Shown here one piece after another: positions 1-4,653 of a stretch of 10,686 nucleotides of DNA. How positions within the stretch are numbered: the first letter of the stretch is position 1; the number at the start of each line of letters is the position of its first letter. The notes below the pieces were generated by a model. The model made no database searches and was not told the origin of the DNA. It was given only the letters and a program-made list of their open reading frames with translations. The position numbers and the translations under genes are program-made. This DNA comes from SW-6-46-9 sp964452185 (GTDB lineage Bacteria; Patescibacteriota; Minisyncoccia; Phycocordibacterales; SW-6-46-9): positions 1 to 10,686 of the forward strand of contig CAYVKO010000018.1 of the NCBI GenBank assembly GCA_964452185.1. The letters run 5' to 3'.

Positions 1-164
1 TTACAATTGTTAATGTCAGTTAATTTCAAGCTTTGTTTAAATTATCACTAATATAAGCTATTTATTTAATATACTGCTAGATTGTCATATAGTGTCTAAT
101 ATTGTTGATAACGTCGTTAACTTGTGGACAAAGAGAGTTTTTGTCTGTCTGCTACGCTATAACC

Positions 165-560
165 ATGACCAATACGTCGGATAGTGTTGGGGGCATAGGG
201 GAGAAGCTAGCAGCTCGTTTTCTGTTAAATAAAGGATTTTCAATAATTAAAAAGAATTTTGAGCGCTCTTGGGGTGAGATTGATCTTATAGTTCAAGATG
301 AACAAAAGATGGTGTTTACCGAGGTAAAAACGGTGAGTTGCCGTGTGCCGGAAGAAATACCAAAGGACGGAACAAACATGCATCGGCCGGAAGAGAAGGT
401 GAATAAGGCAAAAAGAAAGCGTCTGCGCCGAATTATTCGGACATATTTGGCTGACTCTGATAAAGTGCCACAAGAGTGGCGTGTTGATTTGATTTGTGTG
501 TATTTAGATCAATCCAAAGAACGTTCTAAAATCAAGTGGGTAAAAAACATTATTATCTGA
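165..560 (+). CDS. yraN: YraN/UPF0102 family endonuclease-fold protein
   Basis: A 131-residue protein of the UPF0102 (YraN) family, which has a PD-(D/E)xK nuclease-like fold. It is often suggested to act in DNA processing, but its true substrate is unsettled. Visible family marks, numbered from ATG 165, are the N-terminal GEKLAARFL block (Glu13), GEIDLI at 37-42 (Glu38, Asp40) and FTEVK at 51-55 (Glu53, Lys55). Together these give the D...ExK active-site pattern. A basic helix with RPEEKV and KRKRLRR follows, then a VDLICVYLD strand near the C-terminus. I chose ATG 165 because the conserved block begins about ten residues later and the length then fits the family (about 120 residues). The frame also stays open back to a TTG at 102, but that extension has no family resemblance. 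There is no Shine-Dalgarno sequence. The tRNA-Pro promoter overlaps the TGA stop. Family assignment is strong; biochemical role is inference. Confidence 0.9.
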   Translation: MTNTSDSVGGIGEKLAARFLLNKGFSIIKKNFERSWGEIDLIVQDEQKMVFTEVKTVSCRVPEEIPKDGTNMHRPEEKVNKAKRKRLRRIIRTYLADSDKVPQEWRVDLICVYLDQSKERSKIKWVKNIII

Positions 561-585
561 AAAATGTATGTATTTGTGGTACTAT
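557..585 (+). promoter_or_regulatory. Extended -10 promoter for tRNA-Pro
   Basis: CTGAAA (557-562), a 17-bp spacer, then TACTAT (580-585) preceded by a TGG extended -10 (577-579). The expected start lies a few bases before the tRNA at 596. The tRNA-Gly promoter in this window has the same TGN-TACTAT core, which supports the reading. The -35 overlaps the yraN stop codon. Confidence 0.6.
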
Positions 586-595
586 TTTCTCGATT

Positions 596-669
596 CGGGG
601 CATGGTGTAATTGGCTAACATACTCCGTTTGGGACGGAGTGATTCTCGGTTCAAGTCCGAGTGCCCCGA
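596..669 (+). tRNA. tRNA-Pro (anticodon TGG)
   Basis: A complete 74-nt cloverleaf. The acceptor stem CGGGGCA/TGCCCCG has discriminator A at 669. The D stem is GTGT/ACAT. The anticodon stem CTCCG/CGGAG carries loop TTTGGGA, giving anticodon TGG, which reads proline codons such as CCA. The T stem is CTCGG/CCGAG with loop TTCAAGT. A C1-G72 pair with A73 is usual for bacterial tRNA-Pro. The CCA end is not encoded (CAT follows), so it must be added after transcription. The last 14 nt of the gene are part of a direct repeat that recurs 190 bp downstream. Confidence 0.95.
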
Positions 670-671
670 CA
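656..671 (+). repeat. Direct repeat copy 1 (tRNA-Pro 3' end)
   Basis: The 16-bp sequence TCCGAGTGCCCCGACA covers the 3' half of the T stem, the acceptor 3' strand and the discriminator of tRNA-Pro, plus two bases beyond it. It recurs exactly at 846-861. A repeat of a tRNA 3' end is the usual footprint of site-specific integration or of a partial tRNA duplication. Confidence 0.85.
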
Positions 672-845
672 TTTTAAATGCTACTTAACTGCTTCGCTGT
701 TCTTTTTCTACAGTAGTTCAATCAAAAACGCTTCGAGGACTTGAACTCTTCATTCTTGTGTCGGAAAGCAGCGAGTTTGCGAGCGTTGAAAACCGAGGGT
801 TTTCAAAGTTGAGGGGGCGGGAATGAAGTTGTGTTTATGTGAAAT
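672..845. other. Structured 174-bp insert between tRNA-Pro 3'-end repeats
   Basis: No protein gene is recognised here. The stretch is rich in inverted repeats. There is a perfect 9-bp stem with a 3-nt loop (TTGAAAACC-GAG-GGTTTTCAA, 786-806). Longer-range complementary pairs are CTTCATTC (748-755) with GAATGAAG (821-828), AACGCT (727-732) with AGCGTT (782-787), and TCGCTG (694-699) with CAGCGA (769-774). It could be a relic of an integrated element, a small non-autonomous repeat, or the structured trailer of the tRNA-Pro transcript. One frame is open from about 690 to the TGA near 822, but it has no convincing start. Confidence 0.5.
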
Positions 846-861
846 TCCGAGTGCCCCGACA
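846..861 (+). repeat. Direct repeat copy 2 (duplicated tRNA-Pro 3' end)
   Basis: An exact 16-bp copy of 656-671. The bases upstream do not form a D arm, anticodon arm or 5' acceptor strand, so this is not a second tRNA. It fits an att-like right end or a partial duplication. Confidence 0.8.
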
Positions 862-918
862 AATTTTTAGAAAAACTCAAGAAAGGTGAAAAAAACTTGA
901 CGTACTTAATTTATTGTG

Positions 919-948
919 ACGGCCTATTGACAATCTTGGGCCGTTTTG
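919..948 (+). terminator. Possible intrinsic terminator of the tRNA-Pro transcript
   Basis: ACGGCC (919-924) and GGCCGT (939-944) form a perfect 6-bp GC-rich stem with a 14-nt loop, followed by TTTTG. The loop contains the -35 hexamer TTGACA of the next promoter, so terminator and promoter overlap. The short U tract makes this only moderately convincing. Confidence 0.45.
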
Positions 949-954
949 TAAGAT
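927..954 (+). promoter_or_regulatory. Promoter for the small acidic ORF
   Basis: A perfect -35 TTGACA (927-932), a 16-bp spacer and -10 TAAGAT (949-954). Transcription would begin near 961, directly before a strong hairpin, leaving a leader of about 58 nt before the ATG at 1019. Confidence 0.6.
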
Positions 955-963
955 ATTGAGTGC

Positions 964-995
964 ACCTGGTTGAAAGTCGTCAGCCAGGTTTTATT
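964..995 (+). promoter_or_regulatory. 5'-leader hairpin (attenuator-like or stabilising)
   Basis: ACCTGGTTGA (964-973) pairs with TCAGCCAGGT (980-989) over ten base pairs, one of them G-U, around a 6-nt loop. TTTTATT follows. It would lie within the first few bases of the transcript made from the promoter at 927-954. It may protect the 5' end, cause early termination, or end read-through from tRNA-Pro. The sequence alone does not decide between these. Confidence 0.5.
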
Positions 996-1018
996 GTCAA
1001 CGTAATACAAAACATATT

Positions 1019-1108
1019 ATGGATTTTGGAGACGATAACGAAAACGGAGAAGGCAACAACGAGGAAGAAAACGAAGAAGAGGAAGAAGAGCAACAAGAAG
1101 AAGCGTAA
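1019..1108 (+). CDS. Small very acidic protein, 29 residues, function unknown
   Basis: ATG 1019 to TAA 1108 encodes 29 residues. It starts MDFGDDNENGEG and continues with runs of Glu and Gln (EEEEEEQQEEA at the end). It has no basic residue and no hydrophobic segment, so it should be soluble and disordered. I do not recognise a family. The argument for a real gene is its setting: a TTGACA promoter and a leader hairpin lie upstream, and a strong intrinsic terminator lies 24 bp after the stop, so the unit is self-contained. There is no Shine-Dalgarno sequence, as at every other start in this window. The composition resembles the acidic tails of ClpP, HU and NusA seen here. Alternatively the transcript may act as RNA and the frame be incidental, since a GAA/GAG-rich stretch easily stays open. 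It is too short for a firm call. Confidence 0.5.
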   Translation: MDFGDDNENGEGNNEEENEEEEEEQQEEA

Positions 1109-1131
1109 CTCAAACCTCATTTTTTAAACAC

Positions 1132-1161
1132 AAAAACAGCGCCAAGTTGGCGCTGTTTTTT
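1132..1161 (+). terminator. Intrinsic terminator after the small acidic ORF
   Basis: A near-perfect palindrome centred on 1146. The GC-rich core CAGCGCC...GGCGCTG is flanked by A5 on the left and T6 on the right (1156-1161). The A/T symmetry means it could work on both strands. Confidence 0.88.
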
Positions 1162-1188
1162 GTTATGAGGGTGAAAATTTGCTACTAT
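1160..1188 (+). promoter_or_regulatory. Extended -10 promoter for tRNA-Gly
   Basis: TTGTTA (1160-1165), a 17-bp spacer, then TACTAT (1183-1188) preceded by TGC (1180-1182) as an extended -10. The predicted start is a few bases before the tRNA at 1202. The -35 overlaps the T tract of the preceding terminator. Confidence 0.65.
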
Positions 1189-1201
1189 TAGCGGTACGCG
1201 G

Positions 1202-1272
1202 GCGGGATTAGTTTAGTGGTAAAACGCGAGCCTTCCAAGCTCGATACGGGAGTTCGATTCTCCCATCCCGCA
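1202..1272 (+). tRNA. tRNA-Gly (anticodon TCC)
   Basis: A 71-nt cloverleaf. The acceptor stem GCGGGAT/ATCCCGC has discriminator A at 1272. The D stem is GTTT/AAAC. The anticodon stem CGAGC/GCTCG has loop CTTCCAA, so the anticodon is TCC and it reads GGA/GGG. The T stem is GGGAG/CTCCC with loop TTCGATT. CCA is not encoded. The discriminator is A rather than the U73 of the E. coli glycine tRNAs, which bears on which type of glycyl-tRNA synthetase the cell uses. Confidence 0.95.
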
Positions 1273-1499
1273 CAGCAAATTTATGAGCGAGTAGAATGAG
1301 AAGGCTAATCTTTTTGTTTTTAAGAGGAAGCATTCGAAGGTTGCAGGCATACCGTGAGCATTGTGCAACGATACCGGAGAGTGGGTTGCGAGTGCGTAAA
1401 ATCAAGAAACTTCCATTTAAAAAGAGTTAATTTGCGATCTTTTAAAAATAAAATTTGCTTTTACGGTACTTAATTGTAGAAAGTATTTTTGATAAGCAA
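1273..1499. other. Intergenic region between tRNA-Gly and the HU terminator
   Basis: No gene recognised. The only structure I see is an inverted repeat GTTGCA (1340-1345) / TGCAAC (1364-1369) around an 18-nt loop, with ATACCG on both sides of the second arm. Beyond about 1425 the sequence becomes AT-rich. A minus-strand frame running through this region and across tRNA-Gly is an antisense artefact. Confidence 0.5.
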
Positions 1500-1530
1500 T
1501 ACAAATACCCGACAGTGTCGGGTATTTGTA
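1500..1530 (-). terminator. Intrinsic terminator of the HU gene (possibly bidirectional)
   Basis: A perfect palindrome of fifteen pairs around G1515, with a GC core TACCCGACA/TGTCGGGTA and AT-rich flanks. It starts 23 bp past the HU stop codon. On the minus strand the 3' arm ends in ATTTGTATTG, a modest U tract. On the plus strand it could also end transcripts from tRNA-Gly. Confidence 0.72.
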
Positions 1531-1553
1531 CAAGTAGGATAGGGAAGAGTGGT

Positions 1554-1862
1554 TTATTCGTCTTCGTCTAGATGCTCGTTTTTGACAGCTTCCTTCAAAG
1601 CTTTTGCTGGTCGAAACTTCGGTACACGCATTTTTGGTACTTGAATCTCTTCACCCGTTTGTGGGTTGCGGGCAGTACGAGCTTGGCGGATGCGTGACTT
1701 GAAGATACCTAAGCCGGCAATGGAAACTTCCTCAGCGTCACTAAGAGTGTCAACAACAGTGTCGACAACCTTTTCCATTGCTCGCTTGGCGTCGGCTTTT
1801 GTGGCATCTTCTATTTCGTCGTAGATCAATTCAACAAGATCCGACTTATTCACTTTGGCCAT
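1554..1862 (-). CDS. hup: HU-family DNA-binding protein
   Basis: A 102-residue histone-like protein that bends and compacts DNA as a dimer. The N-terminal helices (MAKVNKSDLVELI..., about 1-45) form the dimer body. VSIAGLGIFKSR (about 47-58) is the usual beta turn before the DNA-binding arm. The arm carries ARTARNPQTGEEI, whose RNP(Q)TG tip includes the proline that intercalates between base pairs. FRPAKALKEAV then forms the C-terminal helix. The family is usually about 90 residues, and the excess here is a short acidic tail (HLDEDE). Start ATG 1862 fits the canonical N-terminus exactly. There is no Shine-Dalgarno sequence. The gene stands alone, with its own terminator and a long upstream gap. 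Whether it is HU rather than IHF-like cannot be settled from sequence. The symbol hup is used generically. Confidence 0.95.
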   Translation of the reverse strand: MAKVNKSDLVELIYDEIEDATKADAKRAMEKVVDTVVDTLSDAEEVSIAGLGIFKSRIRQARTARNPQTGEEIQVPKMRVPKFRPAKALKEAVKNEHLDEDE

Positions 1863-1889
1863 AAAAAACTATCTATAATTTATCCCTAA

Positions 1890-1915
1890 TAAAAAGGCTC
1901 TTCGACTACAAGCCT
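1890..1915 (-). promoter_or_regulatory. Terminator-like hairpin in the HU 5' leader
   Basis: Read on the minus strand, AGGCT (1915-1911) pairs with AGCCT (1899-1895) around an 11-nt loop and is followed at once by a T run. It lies about 30 bp upstream of the HU start and downstream of the candidate promoter at 1975-1980. It could act as an attenuator, but the stem is only 5-6 bp. Confidence 0.35.
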
Positions 1916-1974
1916 ACATTCAGATGATATCTAACTTGTGATTATTATGCAATCAAATAAAGGTAGTGTGAAAG

Positions 1975-1980
1975 ATTATA
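1975..1980 (-). promoter_or_regulatory. Candidate -10 box for HU
   Basis: A perfect TATAAT on the minus strand, with an expected start near 1968 and a leader of about 105 nt to the HU ATG. No good -35 lies at 16-18 bp (only GATTTG/ATTTGT), so this rests on the -10 alone. Confidence 0.35.
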
Positions 1981-2009
1981 CCTGCGTATTTCGGGAACAA
2001 ATCCGGTTC

Positions 2010-2149
2010 TAACTGTAGTCGTTCTTCCACCAAGCTTAAGATTATGAACTATAACTGTTATGGGTATGACCTCGCACAATTGTGCTTACAGTTAAGGGGT
2101 GGGGAAGAAGCTTGCTTATCAAATAATGGTTGGAATAATCTTTAACTGT
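2010..2149. repeat. Cluster of four TAACTGT heptamers
   Basis: TAACTGT occurs directly at 2010-2016, 2052-2058 and 2143-2149, and inverted (ACAGTTA) at 2088-2094. The second and fourth copies enclose the palindrome at 2074-2085. This could be an operator array for HU, or chance in AT-rich DNA. Confidence 0.4.
2074..2085. repeat. 12-bp perfect palindrome GCACAATTGTGC
   Basis: A perfect inverted repeat with no spacer, nested between inverted TAACTGT copies in the gap between rny and the HU gene. It has the form of a dimeric regulator site, but no regulator is known from this window. Confidence 0.45.
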
Positions 2150-2176
2150 TTTATAAAAATAAGCTTAGTATAGGGT

Positions 2177-3658
2177 CTATTTTGCGTAATGAGTTAATCG
2201 AGTTTCTCGGATAACGTGTACCTTAACCTCACCCGGATAATTGACACGTTTTTCAATTTTGGTGGCAATATTCCGAGCTATTTTTTTTGCTTCGGCATCC
2301 GATATTTTCTTTGAATTAACAAACACACGAACCTCGCGTCCGGCCTCGACAGTGTAAGAGTTGACAACGCCTTTCATGTCCTTTGCTATTGTTTCAAACT
2401 CCTCAAGACGTTCCACGTATGATTCAAATGATTGTTTTCGTGCTCCAGGCCGGGCTCCGGAAACGTTGTCCGCAATCTGAACAACTACAGCTTCAAGAGA
2501 CTCATGCGAGTAGTCATCATGATGGGATTTCATGGCGTTAATTACCGCTTCCTCAACGCCAAACTTTTTGAGTACATGCATACCTAGCTCTACATGAGAC
2601 CCTTTTAGTTCGTGGTCAACAGCTTTGCCGATATCATGCAGAAGTGCTCCGGTTTTTGCGACTTCTGCGTCAATATTCAGCTCATGAGCTAACATCTCAG
2701 CGATGTGTGCTGTTTCAATGCTGTGTTGCAAGACATTCTGGCCATAACTTGTCCGAAAATGCAGTCGACCAAGGATAGATACCACTCGTTCATCAAGGGA
2801 GAGTAGATTGAGTTCATGTACAGCCTCTTCGCCTTTGTTTTGGATAATTTTATCTACTTTCTTTTTGGCATCATTCACAAATCGTTCAATACGAGCCGGT
2901 TGAACACGACCGTCTTTAAGCAGGTCTTCAAGAGCATGTTTGGCGACAGCGCGACGTACAGGGTCATAAGATGAGATGGTTACGGTTTTGGGGGTGTCAT
3001 CAATTACTAGCTCAACCCCAGTGGCTTGCTGAAAGGCTCGAATATTTCGACCCTCTTTTCCAATTATCTTACCTTTAAGATCATCCTCCTTTAATGTGAT
3101 TTCGGTCGAAAGAAGGTTTGGGGTAACTGAACGAGATAACCGTTCTACTACGTTGGCCAGCATCTCTCGGGCACGTTTTTTTATACTCTCTTCACCTTCC
3201 ATCTCGAGCTTTTTGCGGCGAGCCCGTACTTCTTGTTCATGTTCTTTTTTGATTTGTTCAAAAAGCTGCTCTTTGGCCTCGGTCGGGGAAAGGTTTGATA
3301 TTTCAGACAAAGCAACTCGAACTTCATTTTTTTGAGCTTCAAGCTTATCTTGCTTTTTTTCTAGTTTTTCCTCTTTCTTGTTTAGTCTTTCTTGTTTGTC
3401 TGACAACTCATCCTCTCTTTTGTTGAGTCTATCTTCTTTTTCGGAAATCTCCTTACGAGCCGTTTTTGTAATTTCTTCTGCCTTCTGTTCTGCTTTTTGT
3501 ATGATTTCGCTAGCTTTTTCTTTGGCTGCAAGCTTCTTTTCTTTTATCTCAATTTCAAGCGAAGATTTGCGGGATAAGAGCACAAGCCGTCTGAGTGCGT
3601 AACCGGTTCCAACACCAACAAGAGCAGTAACTACAGCAATTAAAACAGTAGTAACCAT
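2177..3658 (-). CDS. rny: Ribonuclease Y
   Basis: A 493-residue membrane-anchored endoribonuclease that starts mRNA decay in bacteria lacking RNase E. Domains in order: an N-terminal membrane helix (about 4-22); a long charged coiled coil (about 34-165) of repeated Lys/Glu heptads; a KH RNA-binding domain (about 185-260) with the loop IIGKEGRN at 198-205; and an HD phosphohydrolase domain with His312, the HD pair His341-Asp342 in HDIGKAVDHE, His379-His380, and the RNase Y signature ADNVSGARPGAR at 396-407. The C-terminal domain (about 430-493) is conserved to the end. Family length is about 510-520, so this is a full, slightly short version. ATG 3658 directly precedes the membrane helix. It is preceded by a TAGACA/TACAAT promoter and ends in TAG with no clear terminator. 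It is expected at the inner face of the membrane. Identification is very secure. Confidence 0.97.
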   Translation of the reverse strand: MVTTVLIAVVTALVGVGTGYALRRLVLLSRKSSLEIEIKEKKLAAKEKASEIIQKAEQKAEEITKTARKEISEKEDRLNKREDELSDKQERLNKKEEKLEKKQDKLEAQKNEVRVALSEISNLSPTEAKEQLFEQIKKEHEQEVRARRKKLEMEGEESIKKRAREMLANVVERLSRSVTPNLLSTEITLKEDDLKGKIIGKEGRNIRAFQQATGVELVIDDTPKTVTISSYDPVRRAVAKHALEDLLKDGRVQPARIERFVNDAKKKVDKIIQNKGEEAVHELNLLSLDERVVSILGRLHFRTSYGQNVLQHSIETAHIAEMLAHELNIDAEVAKTGALLHDIGKAVDHELKGSHVELGMHVLKKFGVEEAVINAMKSHHDDYSHESLEAVVVQIADNVSGARPGARKQSFESYVERLEEFETIAKDMKGVVNSYTVEAGREVRVFVNSKKISDAEAKKIARNIATKIEKRVNYPGEVKVHVIRETRLTHYAK

Positions 3659-3783
3659 GTTGTTTTTATATATTTATTGAACGTACACCTTGTGTAAGTT
3701 TGTTGTTAAAGTAAGGTTTGAGTGATTCAGGTCGTTTCTTTTCGTACACGGTAGCTGTGGCAAACTATCCGTCTGGGGTTTCT

Positions 3784-3812
3784 ATTGTACGACAGGGTTT
3801 TATGCATGTCTA
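3784..3812 (-). promoter_or_regulatory. Promoter of rny
   Basis: On the minus strand, -35 TAGACA (3812-3807), a 17-bp spacer and -10 TACAAT (3789-3784), each one base off consensus. The start should be near 3777, giving a leader of about 120 nt in which I see no strong hairpin. Confidence 0.62.
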
Positions 3813-3904
3813 TAAAAAACCAAAAAAGAATTATATAATAAGTTATATAATTAATTGAAATAAAAACCAATTATGTTCTGGCGGGCAAAAAGAAGGGTTT
3901 TAAT

Positions 3905-3942
3905 TACTGCTAAAATTTTTAGAGCAGTACGCTCTGTTTTTG
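3905..3942 (+). other. Mutually exclusive hairpins, attenuator-like
   Basis: Hairpin A pairs TACTGCT (3905-3911) with AGCAGTA (3923-3929), and AAAA/TTTT inside it can extend the stem past a bulge. Hairpin B pairs AGAGC (3921-3925) with GCTCT (3931-3935) and is followed by GTTTTTG, as in an intrinsic terminator. A and B share 3921-3929, so only one can form. No plus-strand gene follows, so this may be the 3' end of a short RNA. Confidence 0.3.
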
Positions 3943-3969
3943 CTAAACCATGTAAGCAATTGATAATAA

Positions 3970-3995
3970 AAAAACCGCCAAGACTGGCGGTTTTT
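3970..3995 (-). terminator. Intrinsic terminator of the nusA-clpP operon
   Basis: A perfect 11-bp stem with a GC core (CCGCCA/TGGCGG) around a 4-nt loop, flanked by A and T runs. On the minus strand it is followed by an unbroken run of T. It lies 22 bp past the clpP stop. It is symmetric enough to act on both strands. Confidence 0.9.
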
Positions 3996-4017
3996 AATAA
4001 ACTATTCTTTTTGTTTT

Positions 4018-4641
4018 TTACTCCTCCTCGTCTTCGCCCTCCTCATCCTCTTGTTGTTCGTGTGACTGCATAATCTCGTCAATGATACCGTACTCCTTCG
4101 ATTCTTCTGCGGTCATGAAGAAGTCTCGGTCAACATCATCTTCGATTTTTTCGATTGATTGACCGGTGTTGTTAGACAGGATTCGGTTGAGCCGCCTTCT
4201 TGTTTTAACCATCTGTTCGGCTCTAATTTTAATATCGGTAGCTTGCCCTTCTGCTCCACCGTGTGGCTGATGAATCATTACTTCTGAATTTTCCAGACAG
4301 TATCGTTTACCAGACTCGCCGGCAGAGAGTATAACAGCTCCTCCTGATGCGGCAATACCAACACAGATGGTCTGTATTTCTGACTGGACATAGTTCATTG
4401 TGTCCAAGATGGCGAGAGATGCACTGACAGAACCTCCTGGGGAGTTAATATAGAGAGAGATATCCTTTTCGGGATTTTCGCTCTCAAGGTAAAGGAGTTG
4501 CGCAATGATGGTGTTAGCCATTTGATCATGAATAGGCCCGCTCAGAAAGATAATTCTTTCCTTAAGAAGGCGTGAGTATATATCATATGCACGCTCTCCA
4601 CGTTGGCTTTTTTCTATAACTGTTGGTATGAGATTGGACAT
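4018..4641 (-). CDS. clpP: ATP-dependent Clp protease proteolytic subunit
   Basis: A 207-residue serine peptidase of family S14. It forms a double heptameric barrel that degrades proteins fed by ClpX or ClpC. The catalytic triad is visible: Ser99 in GIAASGGA, His124 in MIHQPHGG and, by spacing from the family, Asp173 in DRDFFMTAEE. SGPI (34-37) and YINSPGGSV (64-72) mark the substrate and oxyanion region, and EYGIIDEI ends the fold. The residue after the catalytic serine is Gly, where Met is common. The tail after about 192 is almost purely acidic (EQQEDEEGEDEEE) and extends past the usual C-terminus near 195. There is no long propeptide. It is the last gene of the operon, 12 bp after tig, an arrangement known from many bacteria, where clpX often follows. 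Here a terminator follows and clpX is not in the window. Confidence 0.97.
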   Translation of the reverse strand: MSNLIPTVIEKSQRGERAYDIYSRLLKERIIFLSGPIHDQMANTIIAQLLYLESENPEKDISLYINSPGGSVSASLAILDTMNYVQSEIQTICVGIAASGGAVILSAGESGKRYCLENSEVMIHQPHGGAEGQATDIKIRAEQMVKTRRRLNRILSNNTGQSIEKIEDDVDRDFFMTAEESKEYGIIDEIMQSHEQQEDEEGEDEEE

Positions 4642-4653
4642 ATTTGTTGTTAA

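Larger units (their letters stand above)
1863..2176. other. Intergenic region between HU and rny (314 bp)
   Basis: No protein or recognisable RNA gene. It contains the HU leader (hairpin 1890-1915, -10 at 1975-1980), the TAACTGT cluster and the 12-bp palindrome. No clear intrinsic terminator follows the rny stop codon at 2177, so rny read-through into HU is possible. Confidence 0.5.
3659..4017. other. Intergenic region between rny and clpP (359 bp)
   Basis: It contains the rny leader and promoter (3659-3812), a very AT-rich block with two TATAAT boxes on the plus strand (3834-3839, 3846-3851), alternative hairpins at 3905-3942, and the clpP operon terminator. No protein gene is convincing. 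A plus-strand frame from ATG 3873 runs through the terminator into antisense clpP. Confidence 0.5.

Noticed and set aside
102..164. TTG start 63 bp upstream of the chosen yraN start
   Set aside because: The extra 21 residues have no resemblance to the family, and the conserved YraN block begins shortly after ATG 165. The TTG has no ribosome binding site either.
846..861. Second tRNA gene ending at 861
   Set aside because: Only the 3' end is present. The 55 bases upstream give no D arm, anticodon arm or matching 5' acceptor strand.
843..959. Open plus-strand frame of 38 codons reading through the second repeat copy
   Set aside because: It has no ATG or well-placed GTG/TTG start and runs across both the terminator-like stem and the TTGACA/TAAGAT promoter.
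1208..1405. Minus-strand open frame of 65 codons over tRNA-Gly
   Set aside because: It reads antisense through the whole tRNA gene, and the translated end is the familiar artefact of an antisense tRNA. No promoter or family match.
3873..4073. Plus-strand open frame of 66 codons with a very basic product
   Set aside because: It has no stop before the operon terminator, reads straight through the hairpin and ends inside antisense clpP. Its composition is unlike the acidic real proteins here. The 5' part may still be a short RNA.
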